DNA of 64,000 bases from an uncultured Parabacteroides sp. Its GTDB lineage: Bacteria > Bacteroidota > Bacteroidia > Bacteroidales > Tannerellaceae. Positions within the stretch are counted from its first letter, which is position 1. The number at the start of each line of letters is the position of its first letter. Made by a program: the position numbers and the translations under genes. Shown in pieces: positions 40,433-48,987 of the stretch. The notes under the pieces are model-generated. The model saw only the letters and a program-made list of their open reading frames with translations. It did no database searches and was not told the DNA's origin. The stretch covers positions 62,001 to 126,000 of the forward strand of contig CAKUZF010000001.1 of the NCBI GenBank assembly GCA_934718155.1, given 5' to 3'.

Positions 40433-41797
40433 TTATTCCGTCAGCCAGCTGAGGAGGCCCAGCTCGTTGAGGAAGATGATGCCGATGGCAACAGGCGCTA
40501 CGTATTTCATGAAGAAGGCGTAGGTGTTGAAGAAGTAGAAGGCGATGCTGCCCTCGTTAGTCAGCTCCTCCTTCAGGATTCGCTTCTCAATACGTGTGCC
40601 GACAAAGATGCAGATCAGCATGCCGCCCAGAGGAAGCATGATCTTGGCCGTGATGTAGTCGAGAAAGTCGAAGAAGATCAGTCCACCCACGGTGTATTGG
40701 TTGAGCAGCCCCATCGAGAGCGAGCTGAGCGCACCGAGAATCATCACTCCGGCCGAGACATAGATGGCCGCGCGGCTGCGCGTCATGTGCCACTCTTCGT
40801 GGAGATAGGCCGTAGAGACTTCGTGGAGCGAGATGGTAGAGGTCAGTGCGGCCAGGGCCAGCAGGATGAAGAAGACGAGCGACCAGAGGTTGCCGAGCGG
40901 AAGCTGCTCGAAGACGTTGGGCAGCGTGATGAAGACCAGCTCGGGGCCTGCCGTAGGGGCGATGCCGAAGCTGAAGACGGCGGGGAAGATCATTACGCCG
41001 GCCAAGACGGCAACAAGCGTGTCGAGCAGGGTGACCTGCAAGGCGGTTGCTTGCAGGTTGGTGCTTTTGCTGAAATAGGAGGCGTAGGTGATGAGGCATC
41101 CCATGCCGATGCTGAGCGAGAAGAAGGCTTGGCCCATGGCGCTGAGCGCGACGGAGCCGCTCATTTTCGAGAAGTCGGGCTCGAAGAGGAAGCGCAGGCC
41201 TGTGCTTGCGTTAGGCAGCGTCAGCGAGCGCACGCAGAGCGCGCAGAGGATCAGGAAGAGCACGGGCATCATAAACTTCGAGGCGCGCTCGATGCCTTTC
41301 TTCACGCCACTCATAATGATGACGTGCGTCATGACGATGAAGGCGGCCGTCCACAGGATCGGACGGAGCGCGTCGCTCGAGAAGAGCTCGAACTCTTGTG
41401 TGAAGTCGGCGGCCGTCTTGCCCGCCAAGGAGCCCGTGCAGGCCTGCAGGATGTATTCGAGCGTCCAGCCTGCGACAACGGAGTAGAAGCCCAGGATGAG
41501 GAAGGCGGCCAGCACGCCGTTGTAGCCGATGAAGCTCCATTTCGTGCCAGGGGCCAGCTGCTTGAAGGCTCCCGCAACGTTGCGCCGCGAGTGGCGGCCG
41601 ATGAAGAACTCGGTGATCATCACGGGCAGGCCGAGCAGGAGGATACAGATGATATAGACGATGAGGAAGGCGGCTCCGCCGTTTTCGCCCACCATGTAGG
41701 GGAAACGCCAGATGTTTCCCAAGCCTACGGCGCAGCCTACGGTGGCGAGTATGGCGCCGAGTTTGCTACCGAATGTAGCTCTGTTGTTCGTTGTCAT
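40433..41797 (-). CDS. Sodium-dependent transporter, neurotransmitter:sodium symporter family
   Basis: The product has 454 residues with about eleven transmembrane helices. The signature NSS start is clear: GSKLGAILATVGCAVGLGNI and WRFPYMVGENGGAAFLIVY (TM1, with the Na1/Na2 backbone region). FFSLSIGMGCLITYASYF corresponds to TM6. Bacterial members move amino acids with Na+ (for example Trp, Leu or Tyr); the substrate here is not predicted. The gene lies alone between lolD and array B. Confidence 0.92.
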   Translation of the reverse strand: MTTNNRATFGSKLGAILATVGCAVGLGNIWRFPYMVGENGGAAFLIVYIICILLLGLPVMITEFFIGRHSRRNVAGAFKQLAPGTKWSFIGYNGVLAAFLILGFYSVVAGWTLEYILQACTGSLAGKTAADFTQEFELFSSDALRPILWTAAFIVMTHVIIMSGVKKGIERASKFMMPVLFLILCALCVRSLTLPNASTGLRFLFEPDFSKMSGSVALSAMGQAFFSLSIGMGCLITYASYFSKSTNLQATALQVTLLDTLVAVLAGVMIFPAVFSFGIAPTAGPELVFITLPNVFEQLPLGNLWSLVFFILLALAALTSTISLHEVSTAYLHEEWHMTRSRAAIYVSAGVMILGALSSLSMGLLNQYTVGGLIFFDFLDYITAKIMLPLGGMLICIFVGTRIEKRILKEELTNEGSIAFYFFNTYAFFMKYVAPVAIGIIFLNELGLLSWLTE

Positions 41798-41831
41798 AGC
41801 TAAGTATTTTTTTTCTGTAATAAAAACAATT

Positions 41832-42491
41832 CTAAGGGTTGGTCAGGATTCGTCCGTCAACCATGTGGATCACCCGATCGGTGTCGGCGGCCAGCTGCTC
41901 GTCGTGAGTGACGATCACGAACGTCTGCCCCAGCTTTTGGCGCAGCTCGAAGAAGAGGGCGTGCAACTCGGCCCTGTTGCGTGAGTCGAGGCTGCCCGAG
42001 GGTTCGTCGGCCAGGATCACGGCGGGGTGGTTGGCCAGCGCGCGGGCCACGGCCACCCGTTGCTTCTCGCCGCCCGAGAGGGCCGAGGGTTTGTGTGTGG
42101 CGCGGTCGGAGAGGCGCAAGAGCTGCAGCAGCTCCTTGGCTCGCCGCTCGGCCTCGGCGGGCTTTTGGCGGGCGATGAGGGCGGGTAGCATCACGTTTTC
42201 GAGTGCGGTGAACTCGGGCAGGAGCTGGTGGAACTGGAAGACGAAGCCTATGCGGCGGTTGCGGAAGGCGGCCAGCTCTTGTTCGGCCAGCTGGCTGGTC
42301 TCCGTGCCGTCGATCCATAGGCGGCCGCTGTCGGGACGGTCGAGGGTGCCGAGAATCTGCAACAAGGTGGTTTTACCCGCTCCGCTGGGACCTACTATGG
42401 CAACGATCTCGCCCTTGTCGATGGTTAGGTCGATGCCCTTCAGCACTTGCAGCGTGCCGAAACTTTTGGTTATTCCTTCGGTTTTGATCAT
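41832..42491 (-). CDS. lolD: LolD-type ABC transporter ATP-binding protein
   Basis: The 219-residue ATPase has Walker A GPSGAGKTTLL near 35-45, Q-loop FVFQFHQLLPEFTALENVML, signature LSGGEKQRVAVARALAN and Walker B VILADEPSGSLD. It ends with the H-loop VTHDEQLA. Length and motifs match the LolD/MacB subfamily, which powers lipoprotein release from the inner membrane or related mechanotransmission exporters. The permease at 13582 is a possible partner. It overlaps the stop of tcdA by 4 bp. Confidence 0.85.
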   Translation of the reverse strand: MIKTEGITKSFGTLQVLKGIDLTIDKGEIVAIVGPSGAGKTTLLQILGTLDRPDSGRLWIDGTETSQLAEQELAAFRNRRIGFVFQFHQLLPEFTALENVMLPALIARQKPAEAERRAKELLQLLRLSDRATHKPSALSGGEKQRVAVARALANHPAVILADEPSGSLDSRNRAELHALFFELRQKLGQTFVIVTHDEQLAADTDRVIHMVDGRILTNP

Positions 42492-43204
42492 ATGATGTTT
42501 CTTAGTACGTGCGAGGCGAGGTAGCAGCCGAAGATGGCCGGCATGTAGGAGACGGTCCCCGCCGTGGTTCGTTTGTTTTGTTCGTCGTTCACCTCAATCA
42601 CGGCGTTCATGTTGGCAAACTCGGTCGAGAAGACCACGGGGATCCCCTTGCGCACCCCTAAGGCATGGAGCCGCTTTCGCACGGCCCGGGCGAGGGTGCA
42701 GTTGATCGACTTCGAGATGTCGGCGATGCGCACCTGTGCGGGATCCACTTTGGCGCCTGCGCCCATCGACGAGACGATCGGAATCTGGTGCGTATAGGCG
42801 AAATGGAGCAGGAATACCTTTGGGCTAAGCGAGTCGATGGCGTCGACCACGTAGTCGAAATGCCCCTCGATGAGGAGCTGCTCCGTGCGCTCGTCGCGCA
42901 GGAACTCGTTTAGCACTGTGAGCCGCAGCTCGGGATTGATGTCGCGCAAGCGTTCGGCCACGACCTCGGCCTTAGGGCGGCCCAGGGTGGAGTGGAGCGC
43001 CGGGAGTTGGCGATTGAGGTTGCTCTCGCCCACGCGGTCGGCATCTACAATCGTCATCCGCCCGATGCCTGCGCGGCAGAGCTGCTCGGCGGCATAGGCG
43101 CCCACGCCGCCCAGCCCAACAACCAGCACATGACACTCCGCCAAACGGTCCATCCGCTCCTTTCCGAAGAGTAATTCAGTCCGTATGTTCCAACTATATC
43201 GCAT
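42488..43204 (-). CDS. tcdA: tRNA threonylcarbamoyladenosine dehydratase (TcdA)
   Basis: The 238-residue ThiF/E1-like ATPase cyclises t6A37 to ct6A in tRNAs reading ANN codons. It opens RTELLFGKERMDRLAECHVL, then the nucleotide-binding VVGLGGVGAYAAEQLCRAGI, DADRVGESNLNRQLPAL and FDYVVDAIDSLSPKVFL. The middle carries KVDPAQVRIADISKSINCTL, with Cys at the expected place, and SYMPAIFGCYLASHVL at the end. A -7 box TACTTTTG (43224-43231) lies 19 bases before the ATG. Confidence 0.9.
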   Translation of the reverse strand: MRYSWNIRTELLFGKERMDRLAECHVLVVGLGGVGAYAAEQLCRAGIGRMTIVDADRVGESNLNRQLPALHSTLGRPKAEVVAERLRDINPELRLTVLNEFLRDERTEQLLIEGHFDYVVDAIDSLSPKVFLLHFAYTHQIPIVSSMGAGAKVDPAQVRIADISKSINCTLARAVRKRLHALGVRKGIPVVFSTEFANMNAVIEVNDEQNKRTTAGTVSYMPAIFGCYLASHVLRNII

Positions 43205-43223
43205 TTGTAATCTATTTTGGTCG

Positions 43224-43231
43224 CAAAAGTA
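43224..43231 (-). promoter_or_regulatory. tcdA-lolD promoter -7 box
   Basis: Minus-strand TACTTTTG with a 19-base leader. ybeY starts divergently, with a TAATTTCG box at 43253-43260. Confidence 0.5.
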
Positions 43232-43252
43232 ATGAATTGTTCTTAGAATACT

Positions 43253-43260
43253 TAATTTCG
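43253..43260 (+). promoter_or_regulatory. Possible -7 box (TAATTTCG) of ybeY
   Basis: TAATTTCG ends 36 bases before ATG 43297. Same TTCG variant as at 6388, 27601 and 38414. Confidence 0.4.
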
Positions 43261-43296
43261 CGGCAAATAAACAGTTTTACTAATTACAAGCGTGAT

Positions 43297-43761
43297 ATGA
43301 TAGCATTCTATGCGGAAGAGACATCGCTCCCGGACATCCGGCAAGCGGCGATTAGCGAGTGGGTAAAGGCTGTGGCGAGCAGCTACGGCAAGAAGACGGG
43401 CGACATCAGCTACATCTTTTGCTCTGATGAGAAGATTCTGGAGGTGAACCGGCAGTATTTGCAACACGACTACTACACCGACATCATCACCTTCGACTAT
43501 ACGAGCGGCGATAAGATCTCGGGCGACCTCTTCATTAGCCTCGACACCGTGCGCACCAACGCCGAGAAGTTCGGCCAACCTTACAACGAGGAGCTGCATC
43601 GCACCATCATCCATGGCATCTTGCACCTTTGCGGCATCAACGACAAGGGCCCGGGCGAGCGTGAGATCATGGAGGCCAACGAGGATCGCGCACTTGCTAT
43701 CCTGCCGAGCGAGTGCCGCCAGTTTCCTTGCGAGCCGACGCTGTCCGACCCGCAGGCGTAG
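43297..43761 (+). CDS. ybeY: Endoribonuclease YbeY
   Basis: The product has 154 residues from ATG 43297; an upstream in-frame ATG lies before the -7 box. It is a single-strand metallo-RNase for 16S rRNA 3' maturation and ribosome quality control. The core EVNRQYLQHDYYTDIITFDY and SGDLFISLDTV blocks are typical. The zinc motif reads HGILHLCGIND, where the third ligand position, usually His, is Asp. I recall the same in other Bacteroidetes YbeY proteins. mnmG follows 65 bp later. Confidence 0.93.
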   Translation: MIAFYAEETSLPDIRQAAISEWVKAVASSYGKKTGDISYIFCSDEKILEVNRQYLQHDYYTDIITFDYTSGDKISGDLFISLDTVRTNAEKFGQPYNEELHRTIIHGILHLCGINDKGPGEREIMEANEDRALAILPSECRQFPCEPTLSDPQA

Positions 43762-43826
43762 GCCCAAGGCGAAGGGGAAGCTTTTTTTTCTTGAGTAAGT
43801 AAAAAACAAAAAAACGACGACAGAAC

Positions 43827-45704
43827 ATGACTTTTAATTATGACGTAATCGTGGTTGGCGCGGGTCACGCCGGATGTGAGGCGGCGGCAGCGGCAGCCAA
43901 CTTAGGCTCGACTACACTGCTCATCACGATGGACATGAATAAGATTGCGCAGATGAGCTGCAACCCGGCCGTTGGAGGCATCGCGAAGGGGCAGATCGTG
44001 CGCGAGATTGACGCCATGGGCGGCTATATGGGCATCGTGACCGACCGCACGGCCATTCAATTTAGGATGCTGAACCGCAGCAAGGGCCCGGCCATGTGGA
44101 GCCCTCGGGCGCAGAGCGACCGCGCGCGCTTCATTGACTGCTGGCGTGGCATACTGGAGAATCTGCCTAATCTATATATGTGGCAAGACATGGTGAGCGA
44201 ACTGATCATCGAGCAGGGCGAGGTGAGAGGCGTGCGCACAGGCATGGGCGTGGAGTTCCGAGCGAGGGCGGTTGTGCTGACCAACGGCACCTTCCTGAAC
44301 GGGTTGATCCATATTGGCCGTACGAAGATCAGAGGCGGACGCATCGCCGAGCCTGCTGCCACGGGATTGACCGAGCAGCTCAAGCAGCTGGGAATTCGTG
44401 CCGACCGCATGAAAACGGGAACGCCCGTGCGCATCGATGCGCGCAGCGTACACTTCGACGAAATGACCGAGCAGCCGGGCGAAGACGATTTTCATCGCTT
44501 CTCCTTTCTCGACACCGAGCATCGTCTCTTGAGGCAGCTGAGCTGCTGGACCACCTATACCAACGAGGCCTGCCACGCCATCTTGCGCGAGGGATTGCCC
44601 GACTCTCCGCTCTACAACGGACAGATCCAAAGCATCGGCCCGCGCTATTGCCCCAGCATAGAGACGAAGATCGTTACTTTCGCCGACCGGCCGCAGCATC
44701 AGCTCTTCCTCGAACCTGAGGGCGAGACAACGCAGGAGTTCTACCTAAACGGCTTCTCCTCGTCGCTGCCGCTCGACATCCAGCTACGCGCCTTGCAGGC
44801 CATCCCCGCCTTTCGCGACGTACAGATCTATCGCCCGGGTTACGCCATCGAGTATGACTTTTTCGATCCCACGCAGTTGCGGCATAACCTGGAGACAAAG
44901 GTCATCAAGAACCTTTTCTTCGCCGGGCAGATCAACGGCACGACGGGTTATGAGGAGGCCGGTGGCCAAGGATTGGTGGCTGGCATCAACGCCCACATCA
45001 ATTGCCACGGTGGGACGCCTTTCGTGTTGGGACGCGACGAGGCGTATATTGGTGTGCTGATCGACGACTTGGTGACAAAGGGCGTGGATGAGCCCTACCG
45101 TATGTTTACCTCGCGGGCCGAGTATCGCATCCTGCTGCGCCAAGACGATGCCGACATGCGCCTCACTCCCCGCTCCTACGAGTTGGGCTTGGCGAAGCGT
45201 TCGCGCTTGGATTTGCTCGACGAGAAGCGAGCCGTACGCGATGCCTTGATCGAATTCGTCGCTCATTACTCCGTGAAGCCGCAACACCTCAACAGCGGCC
45301 TAGAGCAGCTGGGCTCTTCTCCCCTCGCCCATGGTTGCAAGCTGATCGACGTGTTGCTGCGTCCGCAGACCTCGTTGCTCAACTTAGCCCCCTTCATCCC
45401 CGCCCTGCAGGCAGAGCTCGACAAGGTGCCTCAGTCGCGTCGCGAGGAACTGATCGAGGCGGCCGATATCCTGATTAAGTATAGCGGCTACATTAAGCGT
45501 GAGCGGCTCATCGCCGACAAGATCTCAAGACTGGAGAACATCCGCATCAAGGGCAAGTTTTGCTACGAACAGATTCATGCCCTTTCGACAGAGGCTCGCC
45601 AAAAGCTGAGCCGCATCGACCCTGAAACGCTGGCTCAGGCCAGCCGTATCCCGGGCATTTCTCCGAGCGACATCAACATCTTGCTGGTGCTGCTGGGCCG
45701 ATAA
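43827..45704 (+). CDS. mnmG: tRNA uridine-5-carboxymethylaminomethyl modification enzyme MnmG
   Basis: The product has 625 residues, full length for MnmG (GidA). With MnmE it modifies U34 of tRNAs reading NNA/NNG codons. The FAD site VIVVGAGHAGCEAAAAAANL is at the N-terminus. The family signatures MSCNPAVGGIAKGQIVREID, LNRSKGPAMWSPRAQSDR and GQINGTTGYEEAGGQGLVAG are intact. The C-terminal helical domain binding MnmE/tRNA is complete. Only 45 bp separate it from the next gene, and that gap holds a parS site. Confidence 0.97.
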   Translation: MTFNYDVIVVGAGHAGCEAAAAAANLGSTTLLITMDMNKIAQMSCNPAVGGIAKGQIVREIDAMGGYMGIVTDRTAIQFRMLNRSKGPAMWSPRAQSDRARFIDCWRGILENLPNLYMWQDMVSELIIEQGEVRGVRTGMGVEFRARAVVLTNGTFLNGLIHIGRTKIRGGRIAEPAATGLTEQLKQLGIRADRMKTGTPVRIDARSVHFDEMTEQPGEDDFHRFSFLDTEHRLLRQLSCWTTYTNEACHAILREGLPDSPLYNGQIQSIGPRYCPSIETKIVTFADRPQHQLFLEPEGETTQEFYLNGFSSSLPLDIQLRALQAIPAFRDVQIYRPGYAIEYDFFDPTQLRHNLETKVIKNLFFAGQINGTTGYEEAGGQGLVAGINAHINCHGGTPFVLGRDEAYIGVLIDDLVTKGVDEPYRMFTSRAEYRILLRQDDADMRLTPRSYELGLAKRSRLDLLDEKRAVRDALIEFVAHYSVKPQHLNSGLEQLGSSPLAHGCKLIDVLLRPQTSLLNLAPFIPALQAELDKVPQSRREELIEAADILIKYSGYIKRERLIADKISRLENIRIKGKFCYEQIHALSTEARQKLSRIDPETLAQASRIPGISPSDINILLVLLGR

Positions 45705-45715
45705 AAACATAACAT

Positions 45716-45731
45716 TGTTCCACGTGAAACA
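45716..45731. promoter_or_regulatory. parS centromere-like site
   Basis: TGTTCCACGTGAAACA is a full match to the ParB-binding consensus TGTTNCACGTGAAACA. It lies in the 45-bp gap between mnmG and the next gene. parS sites cluster near replication origins, and this one is about 18 kb from the suspected origin. parA/parB are not in the window. Confidence 0.85.
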
Positions 45732-45749
45732 TATTAAAGGAGATATTCA

Positions 45750-46367
45750 ATGGAAGAAGCTAAAGCGTTGATAACAGAGGTGAATCCGTCTGATCCGACA
45801 GGCGGATTGTTTCATACAAAGCCCATCACCTATGAGAAACTGGCCGTGCGCGTACATGGTCATGAATTGCGAGCCTTAGTGTGTCGGCCCGGTGGAGGCT
45901 TGGCCGAGGAGGTGCGCCCCGTGAAGACCTACGACGGCTTTCAGGAGGCCGATACGAGCTGCGATTTACTGAAGCTGGTTTGGATGAATGGCTATCAAAC
46001 GATGCCCCCTGCCCTCGCCTTCCTGGAAGGTGCGGGCATAAAGCTGGGGGCCGTGGCGATGAGTTGCGCGCAGGATAGCCACGACGTCGTGGCCGTTGGG
46101 GCTACCGATTTCGAATTGGAGTTGGCCGTGAATGCGCTGATCAGGGCGAAGGGTGGCATAGCCGTAGCCTGTATGGACAGCGTTGAGGTGGCACGCCGCC
46201 CGACGGCTCCACTCTCAGAGCCGGAGCTGCAGCAGGCGTTGCGCCGTTATGCTGAGCTGGAGCGCAAGGTGAAGCAGTTGCAAACGCCCTTGCCCTCGCT
46301 GCTTGACCTGCTCTACGCCGTTGGCCATTATGATGTGCGAAACCTTTCAAGCCGATTGTTCGTATGA
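45750..46367 (+). CDS. Free-standing adenine deaminase C-terminal-like domain protein
   Basis: The product has 205 residues. GIKLGAVAMSCAQDSHDVVA then VGATDFELELAVNALIRAKG resembles the C-terminal domain of adenine deaminase (family pattern AHDSHNIVVVG). PLPSLLDLLYAVGHYDVRNL resembles its last helix region. The N-terminal amidohydrolase barrel with the metal ligands is absent. Upstream is a stop and a proper ribosome site (AAAGGAG), so it is not simply cut off by the assembly. The first His of the HDSH motif is Gln here. As I recall, apt usually occupies this place between mnmG and uvrC in related genomes. Activity as a deaminase alone is doubtful. It overlaps uvrC by 4 bp. Confidence 0.65.
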   Translation: MEEAKALITEVNPSDPTGGLFHTKPITYEKLAVRVHGHELRALVCRPGGGLAEEVRPVKTYDGFQEADTSCDLLKLVWMNGYQTMPPALAFLEGAGIKLGAVAMSCAQDSHDVVAVGATDFELELAVNALIRAKGGIAVACMDSVEVARRPTAPLSEPELQQALRRYAELERKVKQLQTPLPSLLDLLYAVGHYDVRNLSSRLFV

Positions 46368-48172
46368 CGGTGCTCAGCGAGCATATCAAGATGATCTTGG
46401 CCGTCATCCCCGAGAAGCCGGGTTGCTATCAATACTTCGACGAGAAGGGCACAATTATCTATGTCGGCAAGGCGAAGAACTTGAAGCGGCGTGTCTCTTC
46501 CTATTTCAATAAGGAACACGACAACGTGAAGACCCGTGTGCTGGTGAAGCAGATTTGCGATATCAAGTATTTCGTGGTCGATACGGAGGAAGACGCCTTG
46601 CTGCTCGAGAACAACCTTATTAAGCAGTATCGCCCTCGCTACAATGTCTTGCTGAAAGACGATAAGACCTATCCATCGATCGTTGTAAAAAACGAGTATT
46701 TCCCACGCGTCTATCAAACGCGCCACATCGTGCGCGACGGATCGCAGTATTATGGCCCCTATCCCTCGATATTCATGGCCCGCATGATGCTGCAGATGCT
46801 GAAGGAACTTTATCCCATTCGCACCTGCAAATATCAGCTGACCCCCGAATCCATCGCCCGTGGGCAGTATAAGGTCTGCTTGGAGTATCACATCAAACGC
46901 TGCAAAGGCCCCTGCGAAGGGTTGCAATCGCTGGAGGAGTATAAGCAGAACATCGCTGAGATTAAGGAAATCCTCAAGGGAAACATTTCCCAAATCAGCA
47001 AGCACCTTTATGAGCAGATGCTGACCCTGGCGGCTGAGCTGCGCTTTGAGGAGGCGCAGGCTGTGAAAGAAAAATACGAAGTGATCGAAAATTACCGGTC
47101 GAAATCGACCGTGGTGACACCGATGCTTCATAATATTGATGTATTCTCGATGATCGACGACGAGGATTCGGCTTACGTAAACTACATGCACATCGGCAAC
47201 GGGGCTATTGTGCAAGCCTACACCGTCGAGTATAAAAAGCGGTTGGATGAGACCAAGGAAGAGCTGCTCGGCTTGGGCATAGTGGAGTTGCGAGCCCGCT
47301 TCCGCAGCATGGCGAGAGAGGTGATCGTCCCGTTTGAGATGGAACTGCCGATGACCAACGTGACCTTCATCGTCCCGCAACGAGGCGACAAAAAAAAGCT
47401 TCTCGACCTTTCGGAGATGAATGCGAAGCAATATAAGGTGGATAAACTAAAGAAGAGCGAGAAACTTAATCCAGAGCAACGCACAACCCGCTTGCTGAAG
47501 GAGATTCAGGAGGCATTGCACCTGGATAGGCTGCCTGCTCAAATCGAGTGTTTCGACAACTCTAACATCCAAGGAAGCTATCCCGTGGCGGCCTGCGTGG
47601 TTTTCAAAATGGGCAAACCTTCAAAATCGGACTATCGCAAATATAATATCCGCACTGTGGTTGGCCCTGATGATTATGCCTCGATGAAGGAGGTGGTGCG
47701 CCGCCGCTATCAGCGGGCTATCGACGAGCAGACTCCCCTGCCCGACCTAATCATAACCGACGGTGGAAAGGGGCAAATGGAGGTTGTTCGCTCTGTGGTT
47801 GAAGAGGAGCTTGGGCTCTCGATCCCTATCGCAGGACTGGCTAAGGATGGCCGTCACCGTACGGCGGAGCTGCTTTTTGGCTTCCCTCCAGAGCCTGTTG
47901 GTATGCGTCTGGATAGCCCCCTCTTCCATTTGTTGACCCGTATTCAAGACGAGGTGCATCGGTTTGCCATTAGCTTCCATAAGGATAAGCGCAGCAAAGG
48001 ACAGGTGAAATCAGAATTAGATGCGATTAAAGGAATCGGCGAAAAGACAAAAGTTGTACTTTTACGTCGCTTTAAGAGCTTGAAGCGAATTCGCGAAGCC
48101 TCCTTCGAGGAGTTGAGGGAGGTGGTAGGCGAGGCCAAAGCGAAGGCACTCCAGGCTGGATTAAACAAATAA
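46364..48172 (+). CDS. uvrC: UvrABC system protein C (excinuclease subunit)
   Basis: The 602-residue protein makes both incisions in nucleotide excision repair. The GIY-YIG domain (GCYQYFDEKGTIIYVGKAKN, LKRRVSSYF) is at about 18-45. A UVR motif (ELRFEEAQAVKEKYEVI) lies near 225. The RNase H-like endonuclease half contains IECFDNSNIQGSYPVAACVV and LIITDGGKGQME, and the C-terminus has tandem helix-hairpin-helix motifs (IKGIGEKTKVVLLRRFKSLK). The ATG overlaps the preceding stop (ATGA), so translation is coupled. Confidence 0.96.
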   Translation: MTVLSEHIKMILAVIPEKPGCYQYFDEKGTIIYVGKAKNLKRRVSSYFNKEHDNVKTRVLVKQICDIKYFVVDTEEDALLLENNLIKQYRPRYNVLLKDDKTYPSIVVKNEYFPRVYQTRHIVRDGSQYYGPYPSIFMARMMLQMLKELYPIRTCKYQLTPESIARGQYKVCLEYHIKRCKGPCEGLQSLEEYKQNIAEIKEILKGNISQISKHLYEQMLTLAAELRFEEAQAVKEKYEVIENYRSKSTVVTPMLHNIDVFSMIDDEDSAYVNYMHIGNGAIVQAYTVEYKKRLDETKEELLGLGIVELRARFRSMAREVIVPFEMELPMTNVTFIVPQRGDKKKLLDLSEMNAKQYKVDKLKKSEKLNPEQRTTRLLKEIQEALHLDRLPAQIECFDNSNIQGSYPVAACVVFKMGKPSKSDYRKYNIRTVVGPDDYASMKEVVRRRYQRAIDEQTPLPDLIITDGGKGQMEVVRSVVEEELGLSIPIAGLAKDGRHRTAELLFGFPPEPVGMRLDSPLFHLLTRIQDEVHRFAISFHKDKRSKGQVKSELDAIKGIGEKTKVVLLRRFKSLKRIREASFEELREVVGEAKAKALQAGLNK

Positions 48173-48190
48173 ACAAGCAACAACAAACAG

Positions 48191-48643
48191 ATGAGAACAG
48201 TTACACAGCGCGTACAATACGCATCCGTTACGATCGACGGACAACTCAAGTCGAAGATTGGAAAAGGACTCCTGGTCTTGGTTGGTGTGGAAGACAGAGA
48301 CACGCAGGAAGACGTAGAATGGTTGGCGAAGAAGATTACCAACCTGCGCATTTTCGACGATGAAAACGGAGTGATGAATCGTTCCTGCATAGAGTCGGAT
48401 GGCGAGATCTTAGTGGTTAGCCAATTCACCTTGCATGCATCGACCAAGAAGGGCAACCGCCCCTCCTACATCAAGGCCTCAAAACCCGATGTGGCTATTC
48501 CGATGTATGAGGCCTTCTGCCAGGAGGTGAGCCTGCAGCTGGGCAAACCGGTTCAGACGGGCACTTTTGGCGCCGACATGAAGGTGGAGCTGCTCAATGA
48601 TGGCCCCGTGACGATATTGATCGATTCGCAAAATAAGGAATAA
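48191..48643 (+). CDS. dtd: D-aminoacyl-tRNA deacylase
   Basis: The 150-residue cytosolic enzyme removes D-amino acids (and Gly from tRNA-Ala) from mischarged tRNA. MRTVTQRVQYASVTIDGQ opens the fold. The two active-site motifs are present: SQFTLHASTKKGNRPSY (SQFTL) and NDGPVTILID (GPVT, with the cross-subunit cis-Pro). Length is standard. It lies 18 bp after uvrC and 2 bp before the mazG-like gene. Confidence 0.95.
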   Translation: MRTVTQRVQYASVTIDGQLKSKIGKGLLVLVGVEDRDTQEDVEWLAKKITNLRIFDDENGVMNRSCIESDGEILVVSQFTLHASTKKGNRPSYIKASKPDVAIPMYEAFCQEVSLQLGKPVQTGTFGADMKVELLNDGPVTILIDSQNKE

Positions 48644-48645
48644 CC

Positions 48646-48987
48646 ATGGCAGATTTGACAATCAAGGATGCGCAAGCACAGGTGGATCATTGGATCAAGA
48701 CTTATGGCGTGCGCTATTTCAACGAGCTTACCAACATGACAATTCTGACCGAAGAGGTCGGTGAGTTGGCTCGCATCATGGCTCGCACCTACGGCGAGCA
48801 GTCGTTTAAGGAGAGCGATACACATCGCGATTTAGGCGATGAAATGGCCGATATCCTCTGGGTGCTGATCTGTTTGGCCAACCAGACAGGCATCGACTTG
48901 ACGGCCGCTTTCGAGAAGAATATAACGAAGAAAACAGACCGCGACAAGGAGCGGCATTTGCATAACCAAAAATTACAAGCAGAATGA
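48646..48987 (+). CDS. MazG-like nucleotide pyrophosphohydrolase
   Basis: The 113-residue all-alpha NTP pyrophosphohydrolase has a single MazG domain. The metal-binding motif EEVGELARIMARTYGEQ (about 37-53), with KESDTHRDLGDEMADILWVL downstream, gives the EExxE...ExxD acidic set, and it ends with a charged tail. It is much shorter than E. coli MazG (two domains), closer to the stand-alone type. The exact nucleotide is unknown. The stop overlaps the deoC start. Confidence 0.88.
   Translation: MADLTIKDAQAQVDHWIKTYGVRYFNELTNMTILTEEVGELARIMARTYGEQSFKESDTHRDLGDEMADILWVLICLANQTGIDLTAAFEKNITKKTDRDKERHLHNQKLQAE

Noticed and set aside
40697..41803. Long open frame antisense to the sodium symporter gene
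   Set aside because: Shadow of a clear membrane-transporter gene; its sequence is charged low-complexity without any motif.
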